Positions 52,964 to 60,807 of a stretch of DNA of 64,000 bases are shown one piece after another. Location of the stretch: positions 1 through 64,000 of the forward strand of contig JAFDXY010000027.1 of assembly GCA_018267725.1 (NCBI GenBank), given 5' to 3'. The translations under genes and the position numbers were made by a program. The notes under the pieces were generated by a model. The model was not told the origin of the DNA, searched no databases, and worked only from the letters and a program-made list of their open reading frames with translations. The DNA comes from Bacteroidota bacterium. Its GTDB lineage: Bacteria; Bacteroidota; Bacteroidia; Chitinophagales; Chitinophagaceae. Each line of letters starts with the position of its first letter. Position 1 is the first letter of the stretch.

Positions 52964-54292
52964 TTAATTAATTTTAATTTTCCCTAATGCTTTTTCAACA
53001 TCAACTTTACTTTCTAATAATTGGTATAATGCGTTATAAAAATTTATTTGTGCAGTATTTAAATCTGCTTCTGCAATAATTACATCTAAATAAGTTTTTA
53101 TGCCCGAAGTATATTGCAACCTGATTGTTTTATATACTTCATCTGCCAACAATATATTTTCTTTTAATGATTGATAATTAGCAAGGTTACCTTTATATAT
53201 TGCCAATGCTTGTGCATATTGCGTATTAATTTTGCTTCTTAATAAAATCTCATCCCAATCTAAACGTTTTACTTGTAGTTCTGCTTGTTTAATTTGATTT
53301 ACTCTTTTGTTTCCCTGAAAAATTGGAAGTGATAATTGAATACCAATATTTGAATTGGCAAAACTTTGGCTGTATGTTTTTATAAAATCATTCTCTAAAA
53401 ATCCAAGATTATAATTACCAAATGCAGCTACGGTTGGCAAATAACTCCATTTATAATATTTTAAATTAGCTTGTTGTAATTTTTTTTGTGTTTGTATTTG
53501 TTGAAATTCAATTCTGTTACCGTAATCAATAATTTGAAGCGTATCAACAAACGCTTCTTTGTCCATTTGTGCCGAATCGTACTGCAATATTAATGCTGCA
53601 CTATCAGGATACCCCATTATTTGTTTTAAATATACATATTTTGCATTAATTAAATCGTTGGTTTGTTTGCGTTGTGCTTTAGCATTGTTTAAAGAAATAG
53701 TGGCACGTTTATAATCTGTTTTATCAACTATACCTGCTTGGTATTGACTAAAAGCATCTTTTAAACTTCTTTGTAATCGAATAATAGATTCATCTAAAAC
53801 AGCAACTTGTTTTTGTGTAAGTAAAACATCATAAAAAGCTTTGCTAACGTTTGCTGCAACATCAATAGAATTTGAAGTTGTGTTTTGTTTGCTTTGTGCA
53901 CGAACGGCAGTAGCAGTTTTACTTGCTAATAAAATATCTTTATTAAAAACATTTTGTGTTACACCTAAACCTATGTTTGAAGTATTAAATGTTCCGGTTG
54001 CAACATAATTACCGTTAAAATAAGCAACAGGTAGCTGAAAGTTGTGTTGAAGATTGTAGTTAAAATTTAATTGCGGATACCAATCTGCTAATTTAGTTTG
54101 AATAGTTTTTTCAACAATAGCTTCATCTAATAAAGATTGTTGTATAACAGGTTGATGTTTTAGGGCATATTGAATACAAGCAGATAAACTTGCTTGCTGT
54201 AACAACACAGAATCTTTGCTTTGTTGCGATTTAGCTTGAATAGAAAAAAAACAACTGATAATAACACTAAACTTCAGTATAATCTGCTTCAT
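52964..54292 (-). CDS. TolC-family outer-membrane factor
   Basis: The ATG at 54292 gives 442 residues starting with a signal peptide (KQIILKFSVIISCFFSIQA); a start at 54334 would lie inside an operator-like palindrome. Two TolC repeats of long coiled helices are visible (LSACIQYALKHQPVIQQSLL near the N-terminus; LQYTSGIKTYLDVIIAEADL near the C-terminus). It forms the outer-membrane tunnel of the RND pump encoded by the next two genes, 18 bases downstream. Confidence 0.93.
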   Translation of the reverse strand: MKQIILKFSVIISCFFSIQAKSQQSKDSVLLQQASLSACIQYALKHQPVIQQSLLDEAIVEKTIQTKLADWYPQLNFNYNLQHNFQLPVAYFNGNYVATGTFNTSNIGLGVTQNVFNKDILLASKTATAVRAQSKQNTTSNSIDVAANVSKAFYDVLLTQKQVAVLDESIIRLQRSLKDAFSQYQAGIVDKTDYKRATISLNNAKAQRKQTNDLINAKYVYLKQIMGYPDSAALILQYDSAQMDKEAFVDTLQIIDYGNRIEFQQIQTQKKLQQANLKYYKWSYLPTVAAFGNYNLGFLENDFIKTYSQSFANSNIGIQLSLPIFQGNKRVNQIKQAELQVKRLDWDEILLRSKINTQYAQALAIYKGNLANYQSLKENILLADEVYKTIRLQYTSGIKTYLDVIIAEADLNTAQINFYNALYQLLESKVDVEKALGKIKIN

Positions 54293-54327
54293 CAATAAAA
54301 TAAATTTCTTTTGTAAAGAGGAATAAT

Positions 54328-54350
54328 ATATCAAGGTTTATACTTGATAT
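54328..54350. promoter_or_regulatory. operator-like palindrome upstream of the efflux operon
   Basis: ATATCAAG (54328-54335) and CTTGATAT (54343-54350) form a perfect 8-7-8 inverted repeat, 36 bases before the start codon of the TolC-like gene. It is suited to a dimeric repressor such as a TetR or MarR protein, but no regulator gene is adjacent. Confidence 0.5.
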
Positions 54351-54456
54351 TTCTGCAGGAGTTATTTGTAATGCAAATTAAGTGTTTATACATGAAGTTG
54401 CAATAAGAATTTCTTTTTTCAATAATAGTATTTGCAATACAACAACATTTATTTCT

Positions 54457-54882
54457 TTAATAATTGGGTAAATCTGTAAGTTGTATTTTATTTTTTGTAT
54501 CTAAACCAAAAGTTTCTTTTCCGTTTGTAATAATTAAATAATGCACTTGTAAATATTGGTTATAGTTTAAAACCTGTTCAATTACTTTATCGTTTAAAAC
54601 AACATCCATTTCTTTACATTCAATAATCATCCATGGTAAATTATTGTTATATACAACAATATCGCATCTTCTTTTTAATTCGCCGGCATGTATTTCTTTT
54701 TCAACTGCCAATAAACTTGCAGGATATTTTTTTGTTTGAATTAAATATTGAATAAAGTTTTGTCTAACCCATTCTTCAGGCGTTAGCCTAACCCATTGTT
54801 TGCGTACTTCATCAAAAATAAATTCTTTATTATTTTCTTTTTTAAAACGAAAATTTTGGGAAGGAAATAAAATAGTAATCAT
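54457..54882 (-). CDS. stand-alone HsdR-N-like nuclease-fold protein
   Basis: A 141-residue protein with a PD-(D/E)xK-like core: DEVRKQWVRLTPEEWVRQNF, EKEIHAGELKRRCDIVVYN, then MIIECKEMDVVLNDKVIEQV. The Asp in RCDIVVY and ECK give the expected D...ExK pattern. It resembles the type I restriction HsdR N-terminal domain family found as a single gene in many Bacteroidota. No methylase or specificity subunit is near, so a restriction role is not supported. The start at 54882 is chosen; 54900 is possible. Confidence 0.8.
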   Translation of the reverse strand: MITILFPSQNFRFKKENNKEFIFDEVRKQWVRLTPEEWVRQNFIQYLIQTKKYPASLLAVEKEIHAGELKRRCDIVVYNNNLPWMIIECKEMDVVLNDKVIEQVLNYNQYLQVHYLIITNGKETFGLDTKNKIQLTDLPNY

Positions 54883-54953
54883 GCAATAAAATAAAAACAT
54901 TATTTTTACTGATTAACCATTTTTTTATAATCAATAAAATAAAAGAAGATTTT

Positions 54954-55724
54954 ATGAAAACAAAAGAAGAAATAGTAAACAATTGGTTACCCCGTTATAC
55001 CGGAGAAGAATTGAAGAATTTTGGTAAGTATATACTGCTTACCAATTTTGCTAATTATGTAGAATTGTTTGCTAAATGGAATAAAGTACAAGTTGTAGGA
55101 AAAGATAAACCTTTTCAATGTGCTACTGCAAAAGGCATAACCATAATTAATTTTGGAATGGGTAGCCCAGGTGCTGCTACTATAATGGATTTATTAAGTG
55201 CTATACAACCCAAAGCTGCGTTGTTTTTGGGCAAATGCGGAGGTTTAAAAAAACGCCATAAACTTGGCGATTTAATTTTGCCCATTGCAGCCATAAGAGG
55301 CGAAGGTACCAGTAACGATTATTTTCCTGCAGAAGTACCTGCATTACCTGCGTTTGCTTTGCAAAAAGCTATATCAACAACTATTAGAGATTATAAAACT
55401 GATTATTGGACAGGTACAGTTTATACAACCAACCGCCGTGTTTGGGAACACGATGATGATTTTAAGAAGAAACTGCAAATAGTTAGAGCTTATGCAATAG
55501 ATATGGAAACAGCAACCATTTTTACAGTTGGTTTTCATAATCATATACCAACAGGTGCATTGTTGTTGGTAAGTGATAACCCCATGATACCAGATGGAGT
55601 TAAAACTGCTGCAAGCGATAAAAAAATTACTTCACAGTATGTAGATAGACATTTAAAAATTGGTATAGATTCTTTAAAACAACTTATTAATAAAGGAATG
55701 ACGGTAAGGCATTTGAAATTTTAA
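54954..55724 (+). CDS. amn: AMP nucleosidase
   Basis: Hydrolyses AMP to adenine and ribose 5-phosphate. The 256-residue protein is the short Bacteroidota form without the long N-terminal regulatory domain of the E. coli enzyme. Seen are a purine nucleoside phosphorylase-like fold with INFGMGSPGAATIMDLL, LFLGKCGGLKKRHKLGDLIL, RGEGTSNDYFP and the ribose-binding AIDMETATIFTVGF. It is divergent from the nuclease-fold gene and convergent with ccmB. Confidence 0.92.
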   Translation: MKTKEEIVNNWLPRYTGEELKNFGKYILLTNFANYVELFAKWNKVQVVGKDKPFQCATAKGITIINFGMGSPGAATIMDLLSAIQPKAALFLGKCGGLKKRHKLGDLILPIAAIRGEGTSNDYFPAEVPALPAFALQKAISTTIRDYKTDYWTGTVYTTNRRVWEHDDDFKKKLQIVRAYAIDMETATIFTVGFHNHIPTGALLLVSDNPMIPDGVKTAASDKKITSQYVDRHLKIGIDSLKQLINKGMTVRHLKF

Positions 55725-55777
55725 TAATTTAAGTTGAATATACTTTGTATGTGGAAGGCAGTAAAAACAAAAGCAGT

Positions 55778-56437
55778 TTAATCCTTCCACAAAAAAGGAA
55801 ATAATATTATTGCAAGAGCTACAATTAAAACATCTAATCCAAGCATTAAAAAAATCATTTGCCATAAGCCTTCTTGCACTACTTGTGCAAAGGCTATGGT
55901 TGATATTTTATTTAACAATAACAATTGAGGTACAATTATAGGGAAGCCCATTATAGCCATTAATGCAGCTTGCTGTTGAGCTTTTGCTGCAATAGCAGCT
56001 AAAAAAGTAAAAACCAAACTTAAACTGCCGCCACCTAATAAAGCAATGCCAATAAATATAAAAATATTATTTAATGGGTTACCCAATAATAACGTAAATA
56101 AAATAATGCTAAGAAAACTCATTAAAAGCATTAATAATAAATTGAAAACAAGTTTTGCTATAACAAAATCTACAGCTCCGGCAATAGAATAGTAATACAA
56201 CATTCTGCCTTTGTTTTCTGCTAAAAAACTTTTGGCTACTGCATTAACACAAACAAACAATTGAATAATCCAAAACAGTGCATTCCATATTTTTTCTTCG
56301 GGTTGCCCTATAGATAAATACACAATAAAAATGGTAGAACATAAATAAAGTAATATGCCATACAATGTGTACTGTTGGCGGGTTTCCAACAAAACATCTT
56401 TTTTAATTAAAGCAATAATATGTTTGGTGTTGGGCAT
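55778..56437 (-). CDS. ccmB: heme exporter protein CcmB-like permease
   Basis: A 219-residue inner-membrane protein with six hydrophobic segments. HIIALIKKDVLLETRQQY at the start and GIALLGGGSLSLVFTFLAAI, then GFPIIVPQLLLLNK, match CcmB, the membrane subunit of the ABC complex that helps release holo-CcmE in cytochrome c maturation. The partner ATPase CcmA and other ccm genes are outside the window. Its ATG overlaps the stop of the PIN-domain toxin gene by 1 base (TAATG), so the two may be translationally coupled. Confidence 0.9.
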   Translation of the reverse strand: MPNTKHIIALIKKDVLLETRQQYTLYGILLYLCSTIFIVYLSIGQPEEKIWNALFWIIQLFVCVNAVAKSFLAENKGRMLYYYSIAGAVDFVIAKLVFNLLLMLLMSFLSIILFTLLLGNPLNNIFIFIGIALLGGGSLSLVFTFLAAIAAKAQQQAALMAIMGFPIIVPQLLLLNKISTIAFAQVVQEGLWQMIFLMLGLDVLIVALAIILFPFLWKD

Positions 56438-56814
56438 TAGTAGGTAATAGCCTGCAAAGCAGTTACTTTACTATAGGCTTTATCGTTAGTTATTAATAAA
56501 CAATTATAGGTAATTGCAGATGCAGCAATAATTGCATCAGGAATTTTTAGTTTGTTATTTTTTCTTATCGAAATAATATGTTCAGTCAATAAAACATCAT
56601 TGTTATTAAGATTAACTACCTCAACCCTTTCTATAAAGGTGTAAAATAATTGTTTATCTTTTTCTGAAAGTTTTGTGTAGCTTAAAAATTCTAATTGACT
56701 TATTATTGAAACACCAACCCAGTCGGACTCATTTAATTTTTTATTTAAATGATTGTTGCCACTTAGTAAACTAATAATAGCATTAGTATCTAATAAATAT
56801 TTAATTCCACTCAT
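56437..56814 (-). CDS. vapC: PIN-domain (VapC-type) toxin
   Basis: With the ATG at 56814 the protein has 125 residues and starts SGIKYLLDTNAIISLLSGN, the PIN fold opening with Asp8. Later acidic residues are in the expected order: Glu in SQLEFLSY, Asp in KIPDAIIAASA and the DKAY segment. VapC proteins cleave tRNA or other RNA. A start at 56844 would add ten residues. It overlaps the antitoxin gene by 14 bases and runs into ccmB. Confidence 0.88.
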   Translation of the reverse strand: MSGIKYLLDTNAIISLLSGNNHLNKKLNESDWVGVSIISQLEFLSYTKLSEKDKQLFYTFIERVEVVNLNNNDVLLTEHIISIRKNNKLKIPDAIIAASAITYNCLLITNDKAYSKVTALQAITY

Positions 56815-57019
56815 CTCTAAGTTTTCTTTGTTCAGCAACAGCATCGCCTTTCCATATAAGTTTTCCTGTTAAATCAGAAAAATCATATTTCTTTTTTTTA
56901 CTTTTTTCAGTTTCTAAGGGCAATACAATTATTTCAATTTTTTTATCATTGTATTCTCGGGGCAGTTCAACTGTTATTGACCCCGAATGATGTTCAATTA
57001 TTTTACGTACTGCATTCAT
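56801..57019 (-). CDS. antitoxin of the VapBC-like pair
   Basis: A 72-residue protein: a beta-rich N-terminus (VRKIIEHHSGSITVELPREY, then KKIEIIVLPLE) like AbrB- or DUF2281-type DNA-binding antitoxins, and a C-terminal tail (GKLIWKGDAVAEQRKLRDEW) suited to block the PIN active site. The arrangement antitoxin-then-PIN with overlap is standard. It lies 13 bases after tdk in the same direction. Confidence 0.8.
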   Translation of the reverse strand: MNAVRKIIEHHSGSITVELPREYNDKKIEIIVLPLETEKSKKKKYDFSDLTGKLIWKGDAVAEQRKLRDEWN

Positions 57020-57032
57020 AGTTTAAAAGTAA

Positions 57033-57599
57033 TTATTTTTCTTGACAACATTTTCTGCAACGTGGTTCATAAATATCTTTTTCACCCAATAAAACTTGCC
57101 CTCCTTGTGTTGTTTTTCTGTAAGAAATATTAGCAATATTTCCGCATTTAACACATATTGCATGAAGCTTTGTAATATAATCTGCCTTTGCTAATAATGC
57201 AGGCATTTGCCCAAATGGGTTGCCTAAATAATCCATATCTAAACCTGCTACAATAACACGAATGCCACGCAGGGCAAGCGTTTCACAAACATTAGCAATT
57301 TGGTCATCAAAAAATTGTGCTTCATCTATTCCAACTACATCAACATCTTGTGCCAATAATAAAATGGTTTGAGAGTTATCAATTGGTGTAGATTGTATAG
57401 CATTAGCATCGTGACTTACTACATTGTTTTCATCGTATCTTACATCAATTGCAGGTTTAAAAATTTCTACTTTTAAGTTGGCAATTTTTACACGTTTTAA
57501 ACGGCGAATGAGTTCTTCGGTTTTTCCGCTAAACATGCTTCCGCAAATAACTTCAATCCAACCAATCTTTTCGGCTTTTAAATGTGGCTCTATAAACAT
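57033..57599 (-). CDS. tdk: thymidine kinase
   Basis: Salvage kinase phosphorylating thymidine. The 188-residue type II enzyme has Walker A GSMFSGKT at 20-27, DEAQFF (about 95-100), the lasso-region [22 protein letters not shown], and two zinc-binding Cys pairs (CVKCGN and CRKCC). The start [20 protein letters not shown] is usual for Bacteroidota. The toxin pair and ccmB follow in the same direction. Confidence 0.96.
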   Translation of the reverse strand: MFIEPHLKAEKIGWIEVICGSMFSGKTEELIRRLKRVKIANLKVEIFKPAIDVRYDENNVVSHDANAIQSTPIDNSQTILLLAQDVDVVGIDEAQFFDDQIANVCETLALRGIRVIVAGLDMDYLGNPFGQMPALLAKADYITKLHAICVKCGNIANISYRKTTQGGQVLLGEKDIYEPRCRKCCQEK

Positions 57600-57672
57600 A
57601 ACCTTGTTGCTTTAATATTGAAAACCGTAACTTTAACGGCAATTATTATAAACCTCAAATGTATTATATGTT

Positions 57673-58326
57673 ATGGAAAGAGTGGAAACTCTTATTAACA
57701 AATTAAAAGAACAGTTTGAACAACAAGCCGGAAACGATAAATTAATTATCACCGCACAAATGTTGCTTACCGAATTGCAAGCCAACTACGCAGAGCAAAT
57801 TAGCGGAAAAGTATCTGTAATTATGCCTCATGTAAGTTTTGCAACAGTTGCAAACGTTGAACAAAAAATAGAAAAACATATAGCAAAAAAAGAAACAGTA
57901 AAAGAACAACCTTCTCTGTGGAATTTTGATGCTGTGCAAGCCATACCAACTTTAGTTCATCATATAACTAAAGAAGATGCAAAGGAAGTGTATGAATTGA
58001 ATGAAACAATAGGCGGAGATACTGAACAAAGTTTGAATGATAAATTGAAAGAAAATAAAACTGAAATTGCTAATGTTTTACATGATATACCTGTGCGTGA
58101 TTTGAAAAAAGCAGTTGGTATAAATGATAAATATTTAATAATTAATGAATTGTTTAGAGGAGATGAAATTATGTATGAAAGAAGCATTAAAACTATTAAT
58201 GGTTTTTCAATATACCCTGAAGCAGAATTTTGGATTAAACGAGAACTGAAAACTAAATTAGGTTGGAGCGATACTGATGAAACCGTTCAATTATTTGATA
58301 CTATTGTTAAAAGGCGGTTTTCATAA
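57673..58326 (+). CDS. conserved-looking protein of unknown function
   Basis: A 217-residue soluble protein that I cannot name. The first half is helical and charged (ERVETLINKLKEQFEQQAGN and QMLLTELQANYAEQI). The second half is more ordered-looking: VLHDIPVRDLKKAVGINDKY, LIINELFRGDEIMYERSIKT and INGFSIYPEAEFWIKREL. The composition of the second part suggests a folded, conserved domain. It is divergent from tdk and its 3' end overlaps waaA by 40 bases, tail to tail. Confidence 0.7.
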   Translation: MERVETLINKLKEQFEQQAGNDKLIITAQMLLTELQANYAEQISGKVSVIMPHVSFATVANVEQKIEKHIAKKETVKEQPSLWNFDAVQAIPTLVHHITKEDAKEVYELNETIGGDTEQSLNDKLKENKTEIANVLHDIPVRDLKKAVGINDKYLIINELFRGDEIMYERSIKTINGFSIYPEAEFWIKRELKTKLGWSDTDETVQLFDTIVKRRFS

Positions 58327-59549
58327 ATAAATTTAATAATTTTTTCGGCTGCCCCGCTTTTGCTTTTTACATAATTACCGGCATTTGCTTTGGTTTCATT
58401 ATATAATTTTTCATCATTTAATAAATCATTAAATATTTTTTCCAACTCTAATGCACTATCAATTGTAAATGCTCCTTCTGTATCAATTAACTCAGCAGCT
58501 TCAATATATTTTTCATATTCAGGCCCAAACACAACAGGTTTATTATAAACAGCAGCTTCTAAAACATTGTGTACACCATCTCCACCAAATGCACCGCCAA
58601 CATAACAAATGGTTGCATATTTATACAACTTACTTAGCATACCAACATTATCAATAATTAAGCAATTGTAATTCGTGAGTGGTGAGTTCTTGTAACTTGA
58701 AAAAAGCACAGCATTTTTATACAATTGTAAACATTCATTTATTCTTTCTTGTTGCACATCATGTGGAGCAACAATAAATTTAATTTCAGAATTTGTGTTT
58801 ATGTAATGTTCTAATTCTTCATCATCTTCTGTCCATGTACTTCCGGCAATAATTACTTTGTTGTTACCAATAAATTGTTCAATAATTTCTATTGGTTTAA
58901 AGTTGTTGGCAATTTCAATTACTCTATCAAATCTTGTATCTCCTGCAACAGTTACATTCTTTGTAAAACCAATGCTGGCAAGCAGTTTAGCAGATTCTTC
59001 TGTTTGAACAAATAAATGCGTAAAGCAATGCAACATGTTTTTATAAAAATTGCCATACCATTTAAAAAATAGTTGACTTTTTCTAAAAATTCCTGAAACA
59101 AGTATTAAAGGAATATTCTGTTTTTTTATTTCAGTTAAATAATAAAACCAAAACTCATACTTTACAAAAATTACTAATGATGGTTTTACAATTGATATAA
59201 ACTTTCTTGCATTATTAACACCATCCATTGGTAAATAAAAAACCCAATCTGCACCTTCATAATTTTTTCTTACTTCATAACCCGAAGGAGAAAAAAATGT
59301 TAGCAATACTTTTTGATTTTTATTTTCAGTTTTTATTTTTTCAATTATAGGTCTTCCTTGTTCAAATTCTCCTAATGATGAGCAATGCAGCCATATAACA
59401 GAGGCTGTATTAGCTTGCATAGCTTGTTCAATTTTTTCTAAAATATTTTTTCTGCCTTGCACCCATAATGCTGCTTTAGCATTGTTGCCACTTATAAGTT
59501 TGGCAATATTGGGATATAGAAAAATAAAAAACCTGTAAAACAGTTTCAA
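58287..59549 (-). CDS. waaA: 3-deoxy-D-manno-octulosonic acid (Kdo) transferase
   Basis: WaaA adds Kdo to lipid A. The 420-residue GT30 enzyme has an N-terminal membrane helix (FYRFFIFLYPNIAKLIS), the catalytic Glu in SSLGEFEQGRPIIE, FSPSGYEVRKNYEGADWVFY near residue 95, and the C-terminal CMP-Kdo-binding domain with AGSTWTEDDEE, VGGAFGGDGVHNVLEAAVYN and PVVFGPEYEKY. A repeat tract at 58665-58697 encodes NSPLTNYN in a loop. The 3' end overlaps the gene at 57673. Confidence 0.95.
   Translation of the reverse strand: MKLFYRFFIFLYPNIAKLISGNNAKAALWVQGRKNILEKIEQAMQANTASVIWLHCSSLGEFEQGRPIIEKIKTENKNQKVLLTFFSPSGYEVRKNYEGADWVFYLPMDGVNNARKFISIVKPSLVIFVKYEFWFYYLTEIKKQNIPLILVSGIFRKSQLFFKWYGNFYKNMLHCFTHLFVQTEESAKLLASIGFTKNVTVAGDTRFDRVIEIANNFKPIEIIEQFIGNNKVIIAGSTWTEDDEELEHYINTNSEIKFIVAPHDVQQERINECLQLYKNAVLFSSYKNSPLTNYNCLIIDNVGMLSKLYKYATICYVGGAFGGDGVHNVLEAAVYNKPVVFGPEYEKYIEAAELIDTEGAFTIDSALELEKIFNDLLNDEKLYNETKANAGNYVKSKSGAAEKIIKFIYENRLLTIVSNN
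58665..58697 (-). repeat. oligomeric repeat inside waaA
   Basis: Read on the minus strand, AACTCACCACTCACGAATTA has two ACTCAC units and encodes SPLTNYN. It sits between two conserved parts of the nucleotide-sugar domain. Units of this class also occur at the gene edges near 32641 and 45113 (AATTCGT-type). Confidence 0.5.
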
Positions 59550-59645
59550 TAGAAATATTTTTAATACAAATTAAGCATACAAAACTAAATATTAAGGTTT
59601 ATGTGTATAAAGGTTTTACACAAACCGTTGCATTGGTTTTTAATG

Positions 59646-59653
59646 TAGTTTTG
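59646..59653 (+). promoter_or_regulatory. candidate -7 element of the DegT-family gene
   Basis: TAGTTTTG fits TAnnTTTG and lies 18 bases before the ATG at 59672, which supports that start over 59603. The -33 element is weak (TTG at 59628, spacing 15). Confidence 0.4.
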
Positions 59654-59671
59654 CCCGCACTAAATTATAAT

Positions 59672-60805
59672 ATGAGGCCAATACAAATGGTAGATACTAA
59701 AAATCAGTATCTTAAAATTAAAACTGAAATTGATACAGCCATAGAGCAGGTTATTAGTAGTGCTGCATATATTGGCGGGAACGCAGTGCAAGATTTTACA
59801 ACAGCATTAAACACATACAATGGTTCTAAACACACTATTACTTGTGCCAATGGTACCGATGCTTTGCAAATTGCAATGATGGCTTTAAACTTACAACCTG
59901 GTGATGAAGTTATTACACCCTCTTTCACATATATAGCAACAACCGAAGTAGTTGCACTTTTAAAATTAAAACCTGTTTTTGTTGAAGTAGATGCTAAAAC
60001 TTTTTGTATAGATGCAAATGCTATTCGCAATGCTATTACGCCAAAAACAAAAGCAATAGTTCCAGTGCATTTATATGGGCAAGCAGCACCAATGGAAGCC
60101 ATTATGCAAATTGCTAAAGAATATAATTTATTTGTTATTGAAGATAATGCTCAAGCTATTGGTAGCACATACACTTTTAGTAATGGCACAAAAAAGAAAA
60201 CAGGCTCTATTGGCCATATTGGTTGCACATCATTTTATCCCAGTAAAAATTTAGGTGCTTTTGGAGATGGCGGAGCAATTTTTACAGATGATGATACATT
60301 AGCCGAAAAAATAAAAATGATTGCTAATCATGGTCAAAGTAAAAGATATTATCATGATGTAGTGGGCTGCAACAGTAGGTTAGATGGAATACAAGCTGCC
60401 ATATTAAATGAAAAATTAAAACATTTAGATGCTTATAATACTGCACGGCAAACCGCTGCAACATTCTACAATAAAGCATTTGCCAATCATCCTAAAATAA
60501 CAACACCTTTTGTTGCAAATTATTCAACGCATGTATATCATCAATACACATTACAATTACAAAATGTAAATAGAGATGGATTGAATACTTATTTAGCAGA
60601 AAAGAAAATTCCATCTATGATATATTATCCTGTTCCGGGACACAAACAAAAAATGTTTGAAAGTTTTGGATTAGATAATTATAAATTAGAAACAACAGAT
60701 TGGCTAACAGAAAGAGTAATTTCTTTACCCATTCATACAGAATTAGATATAGAACAATTAACTTATATTACAACCGAAGTTTTAAATTACATAAACAATA
60801 ATTAA
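59672..60805 (+). CDS. DegT/DnrJ/EryC1-family sugar aminotransferase
   Basis: A 377-residue PLP enzyme. RPIQMVDTKNQYLKIKTEID is the usual opening. TCANGTDALQIAMMAL, PGDEVITPSFTYIATTEVVA, VPVHLYGQAAPMEAI and the PLP Lys in SFYPSKNLGAFGDGGAIF follow. Members transfer an amino group to keto-sugar nucleotides for surface polysaccharides. It starts a plus-strand cluster with ugd (2 bases after), a UDP-xylose synthase and a second dehydrogenase. The sugar substrate is not determinable from sequence alone. Confidence 0.92.
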   Translation: MRPIQMVDTKNQYLKIKTEIDTAIEQVISSAAYIGGNAVQDFTTALNTYNGSKHTITCANGTDALQIAMMALNLQPGDEVITPSFTYIATTEVVALLKLKPVFVEVDAKTFCIDANAIRNAITPKTKAIVPVHLYGQAAPMEAIMQIAKEYNLFVIEDNAQAIGSTYTFSNGTKKKTGSIGHIGCTSFYPSKNLGAFGDGGAIFTDDDTLAEKIKMIANHGQSKRYYHDVVGCNSRLDGIQAAILNEKLKHLDAYNTARQTAATFYNKAFANHPKITTPFVANYSTHVYHQYTLQLQNVNRDGLNTYLAEKKIPSMIYYPVPGHKQKMFESFGLDNYKLETTDWLTERVISLPIHTELDIEQLTYITTEVLNYINNN

Positions 60806-60807
60806 TT

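Noticed and set aside
55750..55791. Inverted repeat TGTGGAAGG/CCTTCCACA between amn and ccmB, considered as a terminator
   Set aside because: The loop is 24 bases, there is no suitable T-run after it on either strand, and one arm is the end of the ccmB coding sequence.
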